Assembly: GCA_014730255.1 (NCBI GenBank)
Contig: WJIQ01000388.1
Location: 1 to 42,182, forward strand
From: a bacterium
GTDB taxonomy: Bacteria; Krumholzibacteriota; Krumholzibacteriia; LZORAL124-64-63
Length of the DNA: 42,182 nt
Direction of reading: 5' to 3'
Shown here in pieces: positions 18,374-26,604 of the stretch (the stretch's first letter is position 1; every line of letters begins with the position of its first letter). Under the pieces are notes generated by a model, which was not told the origin of the DNA, did not search any database, and saw only the letters and a program-made list of their open reading frames with translations. The position numbers were made by a program, and so were the translations under genes.

Positions 18374-19635
18374 TGGTCACTCCCACTAGTGGCGGTACCG
18401 GTGCCGCCGATCTCGAGGCGGATGGGGTCGCGGGTGCGCTCGCGGAATCCGAGCACCTCCACGTCGCTCTCGTAGTCCCAGATCTGGCCCAGCTCGTCGA
18501 CGATCAGCACGCTCGCGGTGTAGGTGCCGTCGCCCACGAGGCGACCATCGGTGTCCTCGCCGTCCCAGGTGACGTCCTCGGGCGGGTTGCCGGCGCCCTC
18601 GAGGCGGCGGACCTCCTGGCCCCGGCCGTCGCGGATGACCACCTGCCAGCGCTCGACCTCGCCGCGGACGGCGGTGCGGATGCCGAAGGTGACCGAGCGG
18701 TCGGCGCCCGAGGGGCTGAACAGGGCGCGGTCGCGCTCCAGCTTGACGCCGTAGGGCACGCCGAAGCGCAGCGTGGCCGACACGATGTTCTGGCTGCCGA
18801 GGTCGGTGTTGACGTAGGCGTAGTCGAACTGCCAGTTGTCCAGGCGCAGGCCCGCGCCCGCCGACCACTGCTCCTTCTCGCCGTCGTAGCCGCCACGCAT
18901 GGCGATCATGCGCGCGGGCCAGACCTCGAGGCCGGCCCGGTAGCTGGTGTCCATCCACTCGGTGCGAACGGCGTCGGCGGTCATGTGCAGGCGGTTGTGG
19001 AAGAAGCTCACCGCGAGGCCGGCGCGGAGGCTGCGGTTGAGCGTCTCCTCGTCCTCGACCAGGGTGATCTTCGGCTGCATCGCGTTCTGGACCGCCACGC
19101 CGAGGGCCAGCGCCCGGTGGGGGCGGTAGTAGGCACCGAGGTCCAGGCCGGTGCCCGAGCCCGCCGCGCCGCCGATGTCCTGGCGCACGGTCTTGAAGGT
19201 CATGCCCAGCGACAGGCGGCCGAAGGCCTTGGCCCAGCCGAGGGAGAACACGCCCTCGGTCTCGGAGAAGGTCTCGTCGAGGTCCTCGTAGACCGTGGTG
19301 CGCTCGAAATCGCCGCTGGTGGTGTAGGTGCCGCTCAGCGCGAAGGTGCCCCAGCTCTCGGTCGGCAGTCCGAGGGCGACGAAGCCGTACTGGGTGTCGA
19401 GGCCGAGGTTGGCGCCCATCGCGGCCAGCTCCATGGTGCGCAGCTGCGCGTAGCCAGCGGGGTTCCAGTAGCTGGTCGCCGCGTCGTCGGCCAGACCGGT
19501 CACCGCGTTGCCGAGCGAGAGGCTGCGGGCGCTGGCGCCGTAACGGAGGTAGCCGCCGGGCACGCCGCCGTCCTCCATGGCGATGGCCGGCAAGGCCACG
19601 GCGAGCACTGCGAGGGTGAGGATGAGCCTGTTCAT
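18370..19635 (-). CDS. PorV/PorQ-like outer-membrane barrel with C-terminal FlgD-like domain
   Basis: 421-aa protein with a signal peptide (MNRLILTLAVLAVALPAIAM). The mature start GGYLRYGASARSLSLGNAVTGLADDAATSYWNPAG is the signature of the PorV/PorQ (UPF0164-like, FadL-superfamily) barrels, one of which, PorV, is the outer-membrane shuttle of the type IX secretion system. After the barrel a FlgD-like Ig unit closes the protein (VTWDGEDTDGRLVGDGTYTASVL). The ATG at 19635 has CGGAGG four bases upstream and starts the signal peptide directly, so the track's extra nine residues are dropped. It begins 23 nt after the giant surface-protein gene and overlaps the TPR gene start by 4 nt. Confidence 0.85.
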   Translation of the reverse strand: MNRLILTLAVLAVALPAIAMEDGGVPGGYLRYGASARSLSLGNAVTGLADDAATSYWNPAGYAQLRTMELAAMGANLGLDTQYGFVALGLPTESWGTFALSGTYTTSGDFERTTVYEDLDETFSETEGVFSLGWAKAFGRLSLGMTFKTVRQDIGGAAGSGTGLDLGAYYRPHRALALGVAVQNAMQPKITLVEDEETLNRSLRAGLAVSFFHNRLHMTADAVRTEWMDTSYRAGLEVWPARMIAMRGGYDGEKEQWSAGAGLRLDNWQFDYAYVNTDLGSQNIVSATLRFGVPYGVKLERDRALFSPSGADRSVTFGIRTAVRGEVERWQVVIRDGRGQEVRRLEGAGNPPEDVTWDGEDTDGRLVGDGTYTASVLIVDELGQIWDYESDVEVLGFRERTRDPIRLEIGGTGTATSGSDQ

Positions 19636-19658
19636 GGTGCCTCCGGTATGCGCGCGCA

Positions 19659-22600
19659 TCACTTCACCACCGCGATCTTGCGTTGCAGGTCGATGCCGGC
19701 GCCGTGGATCCGGCAGACGTAGCCGCCGTTGCCCACCACCCGGCCCTTGCCGTTGCGGCCGTCCCAGACGTACTGCTCGACCGCACCCGCGGTGACGCTC
19801 TTCTGAGCCTTGTGCACGATGTCGCCGTAGAGCGTGTAGAAGACGATGTTGACCGTGCCCGACTCCCGGGCGCGGAAGATGACCGTGGTCTCCTCGCGGC
19901 CGGCCGCGAAGGGGTTGGGCCGGTTGGTGACGTCGCGATCGGTACCGAGGTCGGCGGCGATGTAGAGCACGATGCTCTTGACGGCCTCGCTCACCCCGCC
20001 GGACTCCTCGGCGTAGAAGCGGATCACGTGACGACCCGGCGCGGTGGCCTCGTCGCCGAGATCGGCCAGCGTGAACGGACCGTCGTACAGCTCGCGCGGG
20101 CGCGGATCGTCGGTCACGTCGAGGTCGTACCAGACGCCCTGCACCGGATCGGGGCCCTCGACCGTGGTCGAGAGGCTGATCTCCGTCGACGGCAGCACGT
20201 AGTAGCCGTCGCTGTACTCGACGGCGTCGGGGAAGAGCTCCAGCGACGTCGTCGGCGGGCCCTGGACCTCGACCGCCACCGGCGGCGACAGCGCGTCGCC
20301 GGCGGCCGCCTGCAGGATCAGGTCACGCGAGCCGTGATCGGTGACGTACAGCTCGCACGTCGCCTCGCCGCCGTTGTTGGCCACCAGCTCGGTCTCCGGA
20401 CCGCGCAGCGACCCGATGCCGGCGTCGCCGTCGAGCAGCCAGACCGAGATCGGGGTGCCCGCCACCGCGTTGCCCGAGGCATCGTGCGCACGCACGCGCA
20501 GGTACACCTGGTCGGCCGGCCGCAGCGGCCGGTCGAGCCGCTGGCCGGGCAGGTCCTCGACGACCAGCTCGCAGACCGTCACGGGCGCCGGGACGATGGT
20601 GATGGGCTCGCTGAAGAACTGCTCGCCCTGGTCGTCGCTGACCTCGATGAAGATGGTCTCGGCGCGGTCGTAGCTCTGGAAGGGGAACTCACGCACGCCT
20701 TCGACCGTGGTGCCGACGGTGTCGGCGAGGACGCCGGCGGGCGTGAGCGAGAAATCGGGACGCGGCGCGTTGCCGCTGAAGGCCGTCAGCACGAACGAGC
20801 GGTCGTCGCTGGTGACGATCTCGCCGGTGACGATGTCCACGCGGCGGACCGCCATCTCGAACGGCTCGCCGGCGACCGCCGAGTCGGGCACGTCGACGGC
20901 GTAACGCACGCCCTCGGGCACGACGGTCAGGACGTCGGAGTAGTTGGTGCGTCCGCGGCTGTCACGCACGCGGATCACGATGTCCTCGCTGGCGGGGTAG
21001 TGCTGGCCGCTGACCACGGCCTCGCCCGCGACGAGGGTGCCCTCGCTGATGCCCAGGGTCGCCGAGGCCGCGCTGCGATCGGGCCGGAGCGCCGTGAGGT
21101 TGAAGTCGCCACCGGCATTGATCCTCGCCCCCGTCTCGGGATTGATCAGACGCACGGTGAGCGTGAAGGTGGCCGGCGGTCCGGCGGTGACGACGGCCGG
21201 ATCGGGCAGCACCACGCGGTACTCGGCCTCGTTGACCGGGATGTCGACACGGCCGCTGGAGACGTCCGGGTGGCCGGGGTCGTTGGCGAAGACCGAGATC
21301 AGGCCCGGGTTGCCGAGCACGATCTCGATGTCGCGGCTGCCGCCGATGAACGGGGCGTCGTCGTCGTCGTCGTCGACCAGGTCGAGCGCCCCGCCGCTGC
21401 TGGAGAGCTGGATCTGCCCGTCGTCGATGTCGTTGGCCAGGTTCCAGTACTGGTCGACCGCGCGCACGGTCACCGTGAACGGGACCTCGGCCTGCTGGGT
21501 GAGCACCTCGCCGGTCTTGCCGGTGCCGGTCAGGCTGCCGGGCGCCGGCAGCTCGCCGGGGGCGAGGACCTGGATGCGCTTGAACCCGTCGGCCTTCATG
21601 CGGCAGGTGTTGCTGATGCCGACGATGCCGGTCGTGTCGCTGACCTCGATGAAGATGTCTTCCGAGCGCGTGTAGGCCTGCGAGATCTCACGGATGCCCG
21701 CCTGCAGGATGCCCTGGCCCACCTCGAGGTGGCCCTCGCCGGGCAGGCCGGTCTGGGCGCTCATGACCTCGATGGTGAACAGGCGGTCCTGCGTGGTGAC
21801 GCGCTGGCCGGTGTTGCTGTCGATCAGCTCGACCGTCAGCGGGAAGGTCTCCGGCGGGCCGACCGTGGCCGAGTCCGGCAGGGTCACCGCGTAGTAGAGG
21901 CCGCCCGAATCCATCTCGATGACCGAGCTGAAGGCCTCGCGGCCGTAGTCGTCGTCGACGCGGATGATGATGTCCTCGACCGTGTCGTAGCTCTGGGTAT
22001 TGAGCACGCACACGCCGCCGATGAGCTGGGCCTCCTCGATGCCGAGGTTGCCGTTGGCCGCGCCCTGGTTGGGCAGGAGCGGCGTCATGCGGAACCGGTT
22101 GTGGGCCGTCGGCACCACGTTGCCGGTGACCGGGTCGATGAGCTTGACGGTGATCTGGAAGCCGGGCACCGGGCCGGTCGAGGCGGTCGCCGGCACGGTG
22201 ATCTCGTACTCGTAGGGCGGATCGACCGGCACGTACGTGGTCTGCGACGGGATCGAGATGTCCTGCTCGTCGTAGACCGATACCGAGACCGTGCCCTCGT
22301 CGGTGAGGAAGCCGTTGAACGTGCGTCGGCCGTTGACGAACGGCACGAAGTTCTGGTCGGGGTTGCCGTCCTCGGAGAACGAGCCGTCGCTGGCCACCAG
22401 CCGCAGCGTGCCCACCGAGGTGGTGTCGGCCAGGTTCCAGTACTGGTCGACCGCACGCACGGTCATGGGGAACGGCTCGCCCGAGCGCTGCACGTCCGGG
22501 GCGCCGCTCTTGCCGCTGCCCTCGTACTCGGGGCGGCCGGCCTCGACGACCTCGCCGGGCGCGACGATCTGCAGACGCTTGTACCCGTCGGCGGTCATCG

Positions 22601-25600
22601 AGAACACCGGGCTCGAGCCCTCGAGACCGGTCGTGTCCGTGACGGTGACGTAGACGTTGCCGGCGCGGGTGTAGCTCTGCTGGAAGGTCACCGTACCGTG
22701 GTCCAGCCGCTGGTTCGTCACGCCGACCACGCCGAGCCCGACGCCCGTGGCCGCCTCGTGGATCGAGACGTCGAAGCGGCGGTCGCTGTCGATCATGGTC
22801 TGCGTGTCGACGTCGCGCAGGGTGACGGTCATCGGGAAGGTGGCCGGCGGTCCGACGCGGATCGTCTCGGACGCGTCGACGTTGACCACGTACTCCAGGC
22901 CGTTGGGCTGCATCTCGATGGTCGAGCTGTAGCTCTGGCGACCGGAGATGTCGGTGATGCGGACGACGATGTCCTCGACCGTGTCGTAGGCCTGGTCGGC
23001 GATGGTCACCGTCCCGGCCGAGAGCTGCGCGCTGGTGATCTGCAGCGTGCTGCTGGCCGGCTCGAGGTTGGCCTTGAGCGCCTCGACGGTCACCCAGTTG
23101 TTGGCCGTCGGCAGCGGGTCGCCGTTCTCGTCGACCAGGCTGATGGTCATGCTGAAGGTGCTCGGCGGCCCGACCAGGGCCGTGGCGGGCACGTCGATCT
23201 GGTACTGCGCGCCCTGGAGCACCTCGACCGTGGCCGACTGGCTGGTGATGTCGGTGTGGTCGAGCGCCGAGGCCGTGAGCGTCACGTAACCGGGCGTGGT
23301 CAGGTACAGCGGCATCACCAGCTCGCCGCCCACCAGCGGCTGATCGTTGTTCAGCGGGTTGGTCGGGGTGAAGCTGTCGTCGTCGCTGGCGAGGTGGACG
23401 CGTTCGTCGACCGTCGCGACCAGGTTCCAGAACTGGTCGGTGGCGCGGATGCGCGCGTCGAACTGCAGGCTCGCCGTCTGCGGCGTCGGGCTGCCGACCT
23501 TGCCGTCGGATTCGGGGCCGCCGGGCTCGGCCGTCTCGCCGGGCAAGAGCAGCATCAACCGGTCGAACTCGCCGGCGGTGACGCTGACGGTCGAGGTGTC
23601 CGTGATGGTCGGCTCGATGAGGTCGCTGACCGTCAGATCGTGCGTCTCGGCCGCCTTGAAATAGAGATCGAAGACCCGCGAGCCGTCGATCTCCAGGGCC
23701 TGGTCGTTGGGCGAGATCATCTGGAAGTAGCCGCTGCTCGCGAAGTGGACCTGGGGCCGCGCCGGCACCTGGTTGAAGTTGGCATCGGTGGCGATGACGG
23801 TGGCCTGGACCGGGTCGCCGGCCTGCACCGGGACCGGCGTGCCGGCCTTGCCCGGCGCGATGCCCGGCGTGTGCGTCTCGCCCGGCAAGAGCACGATGAG
23901 ATCGGCGTAGTCCTGCTCGTCGGCGAACACGTCGAAGGTGTTCGAGCTGTCGGTCAGGGCGTAGGTCTCCTCGCGCACGAACAGGCGCACGTCCTCGCCG
24001 GTGCGGGTGATCTGGATCGGCCCGCGCCAGGCGCCCTGGAAGGTGCCGCTGCCCATGCCGTCGCCGAGGTCGGCCACGGTCGGGGTCAGGATGCCCGTGC
24101 CGTGGTTGACGTAGAGGGTGACCTCCTCGGCGTAGTCGTTGATGTGGTTGCCGAAGATGTCACGGGCGATCAGGGTCACGTTGGGCAGCGAGCTGCCCGC
24201 GCGATGGTCGGGGATCGGATCGAGCACGTCGTTGGGCGTGGGATTCGAGCGGTTGTTGATGCCGATGTCGAAGTGGTCGATCACGCCCGCGCGCACCGGG
24301 ATGGTGGCGTAGGCCGAGCGGCCGGTCAGCCGGTCGGTGACCTCGACGGTCTGCCGGTTCGGGTCGGCCAGGGTCACCAGGGCGACCTCGAAGTCGCCGA
24401 GATGGTCGTTGAGCTGCTGCGGGTTCGCGGGAAGGACCGCCGCGGCGTCGCTGCTGGTGAAGTCGATGTCCATGGGCAGCGCCGGCGAGGCGTCGCTCAC
24501 GGGGTTCCAGTACTCGTCGGTGGCGAAGACGCGCACGTCGAAGGGCACGCCGGCGTCCTGGGTGCCGGGGTCGCCCTGCTTGCCGTCGTCCTCGATGCTG
24601 TCGAAGATGCCCGGCGCGAGGGTCTCGCCCGGAGCCTGGACGACCAGGCGCTGCCACGGCGCCGGCGAGACGGAGATCTCGTTGGAATCGTTGGGATCGA
24701 GACCACTGCTCTCCGCGCGCAGGACCTGCGAGTCCGAGGCCGTGCGCAGCACCACGCGGATGTCGGTGGGGTTGGAGATCTGCACGATGTTGGACGGATA
24801 GTCGGGCAGCTCGAAGTATCCGGTCGGGCAGCTCAGGCTCACGTTGCGGGTGCCGGGCGCCAGGTTGTTGTAGCGGTCGACCGGCCGCAGGGTGACCGGC
24901 TGGATCTCGTCGCCGGCGGTGACCGAGTTGGGCGGGTTGAGGTTGCCGCTGAAGTCGGGGTCGTTGAGGCCGGGCGTCCACTGCTGGCCCGGGAACGTCA
25001 TCAGGATCTTCTCGCACGGGCCGGGGTTGACCTGGAAGGCGGGCGACTCGCCGACCACGCCGGAGTCGACGATGATGTAGGCGGAGAACCCGCGCTTGGT
25101 CACCTGCACGAGCGCGTCGAGCTGGCCGTTCACGAACGTGCTGTTGCTGGTGATGATGTAGTCGGCCGATTCGTCGGCCGCGCCGATCCGCGCGCGCAGG
25201 CTCACCTGGCCGTTGAGGTCCTCGAACACGTTGCCGTTGGCGTCACGGGCGATGATCCGGATGTTGAACGGGATCGTCGTCACCTGCGGATCGTTCGGGT
25301 CCCAGATGCCAGTGTCGAACTCGAAGTGGTCGAGCCCCTCGGGGTTGATGAACACGTCGCTGCGGCTGGTCGCGTTGATCGCGCCGCTGGCCGTGGCGGT
25401 CACGCGCGTGGTCCCCGACTCGATGAGCGTCAGGGTGTAGCCGGTCTCGGGGTTGTCGCCCATGCCGGCGGTCCCGGGCAGGACCACGCCGGGATCGGCA
25501 TCGTCGCTGGTCCAGGCGATCGTCGGGTAGGGACCGGATTCGATGGGGTTCCAGCGCTGGTCGGTGGCGTAGACGCGGATGCCGCCGAAGTTCGCGCCGG

Positions 25601-26414
25601 AGGTCTGGCTGTTGGGCGTGCCGCTCTTGCCGGGGCTGACGCCCGGGGTGAGCGTCTCGCCGGGCAGGAGCAGGACGATGTCCGCCGGGGCGCCGGGCAA
25701 CAACGGCGCGACCGTCGCCTGGCCCGAGGCCGGCTGCGCGTAGCCGTCGTAGACCACCGAGCCGTCGGCGTAGATGATGTTCTCGCGGGTCACCGGATCG
25801 GTGCCCCAGAAGGTGACGTCGCGCGTGACGGTACCGTCGGCGAACGACGTGCCGGCGACCGTGATCGACGGACCGGTCGAGAAGTGCCCGACCTCGGCGG
25901 TGAGCGTCACGTCGTCGCGGAAGTTGAGGACCGTCTCGCCGAACGTGTCGACCGCGGTCAGGGTCACCGGAACCGCCTGGTCGACGTACTTCGTCCCGGC
26001 CGGGACCTCGACGACGAACCGGTCGACCGGCGGGTAGCAATCGATCTCCACCTCGGCCGTGGGCACCGATCCGTCGTCGGCGTCGCTCACGCGCAGCCGC
26101 ACCGGCCGCCCGGGCGCCAGGAACTCCACGCCGTCGAACTGCCGCTCGCCGTTCTGCAGGTACTGGCTCGACGGCAGGTTGGCCGCGACGTCCGGCGAGG
26201 CGAGCTCGGCATTGATGAAGTCGGCGGTGACGTCCGTGGTCCCGTCGGCGTTGACCGCACGCACGTAGACGCTGAACGGCTCGTTCACCGTGACCGCGGG
26301 CCGGCCGGCGACCAGATGCGGGTTCACCACGGTGATCTCGAGGTGGTCGAACGCAGCGGCCGTCGAGACCAGAAGGCTGGTCAGGGCGAAAATGATGATT
26401 GCTTTCGTCGACAC
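19659..26414 (-). CDS. Giant Ig-repeat surface protein with FlgD-type C-terminal tag
   Basis: 2251-aa exported protein. A GTG at 26414, with AGAGG 7 nt upstream, opens a signal peptide (STKAIIIFALTSLLVSTAAA); the track's start 45 codons earlier lacks this logic. The body is built of bacterial Ig-like units. At least seven carry a marker like LLLPGETLTPG...GK.G, followed about 30 residues later by ATDQ-WN (markers near residues 250, 475, 594, 844, 957, 1287 and 1619), and an eighth degenerate copy lies near 1945. Between about 1071 and 1945 a 330-residue super-unit recurs, starting with Y-I-VPA or YRVVLPDP. The last 85 residues (NRPNPFAAG...VWDGRNGKGRVVGNGGYVCRI...KIAVVK) match the FlgD/type-A C-terminal sorting fold. 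Predicted cell-surface fibre or adhesin, first gene of the envelope operon. Confidence 0.85.
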   Translation of the reverse strand: MSTKAIIIFALTSLLVSTAAAFDHLEITVVNPHLVAGRPAVTVNEPFSVYVRAVNADGTTDVTADFINAELASPDVAANLPSSQYLQNGERQFDGVEFLAPGRPVRLRVSDADDGSVPTAEVEIDCYPPVDRFVVEVPAGTKYVDQAVPVTLTAVDTFGETVLNFRDDVTLTAEVGHFSTGPSITVAGTSFADGTVTRDVTFWGTDPVTRENIIYADGSVVYDGYAQPASGQATVAPLLPGAPADIVLLLPGETLTPGVSPGKSGTPNSQTSGANFGGIRVYATDQRWNPIESGPYPTIAWTSDDADPGVVLPGTAGMGDNPETGYTLTLIESGTTRVTATASGAINATSRSDVFINPEGLDHFEFDTGIWDPNDPQVTTIPFNIRIIARDANGNVFEDLNGQVSLRARIGAADESADYIITSNSTFVNGQLDALVQVTKRGFSAYIIVDSGVVGESPAFQVNPGPCEKILMTFPGQQWTPGLNDPDFSGNLNPPNSVTAGDEIQPVTLRPVDRYNNLAPGTRNVSLSCPTGYFELPDYPSNIVQISNPTDIRVVLRTASDSQVLRAESSGLDPNDSNEISVSPAPWQRLVVQAPGETLAPGIFDSIEDDGKQGDPGTQDAGVPFDVRVFATDEYWNPVSDASPALPMDIDFTSSDAAAVLPANPQQLNDHLGDFEVALVTLADPNRQTVEVTDRLTGRSAYATIPVRAGVIDHFDIGINNRSNPTPNDVLDPIPDHRAGSSLPNVTLIARDIFGNHINDYAEEVTLYVNHGTGILTPTVADLGDGMGSGTFQGAWRGPIQITRTGEDVRLFVREETYALTDSSNTFDVFADEQDYADLIVLLPGETHTPGIAPGKAGTPVPVQAGDPVQATVIATDANFNQVPARPQVHFASSGYFQMISPNDQALEIDGSRVFDLYFKAAETHDLTVSDLIEPTITDTSTVSVTAGEFDRLMLLLPGETAEPGGPESDGKVGSPTPQTASLQFDARIRATDQFWNLVATVDERVHLASDDDSFTPTNPLNNDQPLVGGELVMPLYLTTPGYVTLTASALDHTDITSQSATVEVLQGAQYQIDVPATALVGPPSTFSMTISLVDENGDPLPTANNWVTVEALKANLEPASSTLQITSAQLSAGTVTIADQAYDTVEDIVVRITDISGRQSYSSTIEMQPNGLEYVVNVDASETIRVGPPATFPMTVTLRDVDTQTMIDSDRRFDVSIHEAATGVGLGVVGVTNQRLDHGTVTFQQSYTRAGNVYVTVTDTTGLEGSSPVFSMTADGYKRLQIVAPGEVVEAGRPEYEGSGKSGAPDVQRSGEPFPMTVRAVDQYWNLADTTSVGTLRLVASDGSFSEDGNPDQNFVPFVNGRRTFNGFLTDEGTVSVSVYDEQDISIPSQTTYVPVDPPYEYEITVPATASTGPVPGFQITVKLIDPVTGNVVPTAHNRFRMTPLLPNQGAANGNLGIEEAQLIGGVCVLNTQSYDTVEDIIIRVDDDYGREAFSSVIEMDSGGLYYAVTLPDSATVGPPETFPLTVELIDSNTGQRVTTQDRLFTIEVMSAQTGLPGEGHLEVGQGILQAGIREISQAYTRSEDIFIEVSDTTGIVGISNTCRMKADGFKRIQVLAPGELPAPGSLTGTGKTGEVLTQQAEVPFTVTVRAVDQYWNLANDIDDGQIQLSSSGGALDLVDDDDDDAPFIGGSRDIEIVLGNPGLISVFANDPGHPDVSSGRVDIPVNEAEYRVVLPDPAVVTAGPPATFTLTVRLINPETGARINAGGDFNLTALRPDRSAASATLGISEGTLVAGEAVVSGQHYPASEDIVIRVRDSRGRTNYSDVLTVVPEGVRYAVDVPDSAVAGEPFEMAVRRVDIVTGEIVTSDDRSFVLTAFSGNAPRPDFSLTPAGVLADTVGTTVEGVREFPFQSYDRAETIFIEVSDDQGEQFFSEPITIVPAPVTVCELVVEDLPGQRLDRPLRPADQVYLRVRAHDASGNAVAGTPISVWLLDGDAGIGSLRGPETELVANNGGEATCELYVTDHGSRDLILQAAAGDALSPPVAVEVQGPPTTSLELFPDAVEYSDGYYVLPSTEISLSTTVEGPDPVQGVWYDLDVTDDPRPRELYDGPFTLADLGDEATAPGRHVIRFYAEESGGVSEAVKSIVLYIAADLGTDRDVTNRPNPFAAGREETTVIFRARESGTVNIVFYTLYGDIVHKAQKSVTAGAVEQYVWDGRNGKGRVVGNGGYVCRIHGAGIDLQRKIAVVK
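20560..23204 (-). repeat. Tandem ~330-residue super-repeat in the giant protein gene
   Basis: Units begin near 23204, 22212 and 21221, a period of about 991 nt. Each has two related Ig-like domains (for example VPATALVGPP...SYSSTIEMQPNGLEY, then VGPPATFPMTVTLRD). Units 1 and 2 are followed by a PGE/DQYWN linker domain; unit 3 ends in a degenerate version. Domain order and key motifs are kept while sequence has drifted, so the duplications are old. Confidence 0.75.
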
Positions 26415-26604
26415 CGTCGGACCTCTGGGGATTGCGTTTTGCAGTGCCCCGGTGGGGAGCGCGGGCGCATCCTGCGCGATCACCGGGCTGCCTTTGGGAT
26501 TTCTGGCGACCATCCGGTCGCTGGCGATCCTCCACGCGGATCGGATCAAGAGCCGTGCCTAGCCGTAGCGTTTCTCATCATGCCCCCCGATTCCCCGGGC
26601 GATC

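Noticed and set aside
15281-18475. 1064-aa plus-strand ORF opposite the TPR gene
   Set aside because: Same GC-driven shadow effect; the minus strand encodes a clean signal peptide plus TPR array.
21357-21374. GTC trinucleotide run (Asp run in the giant protein)
   Set aside because: A short in-frame codon repeat. It could be unstable or bind calcium, but nothing beyond the run supports this.
26415-26604. Possible cobalamin or c-di-GMP riboswitch before the giant protein gene
   Set aside because: Fragments such as GGGGCACTGCAAAACG vaguely resemble consensus boxes, but the required conserved core and helices are missing. I see only a plain 190-nt gap with no clear promoter.
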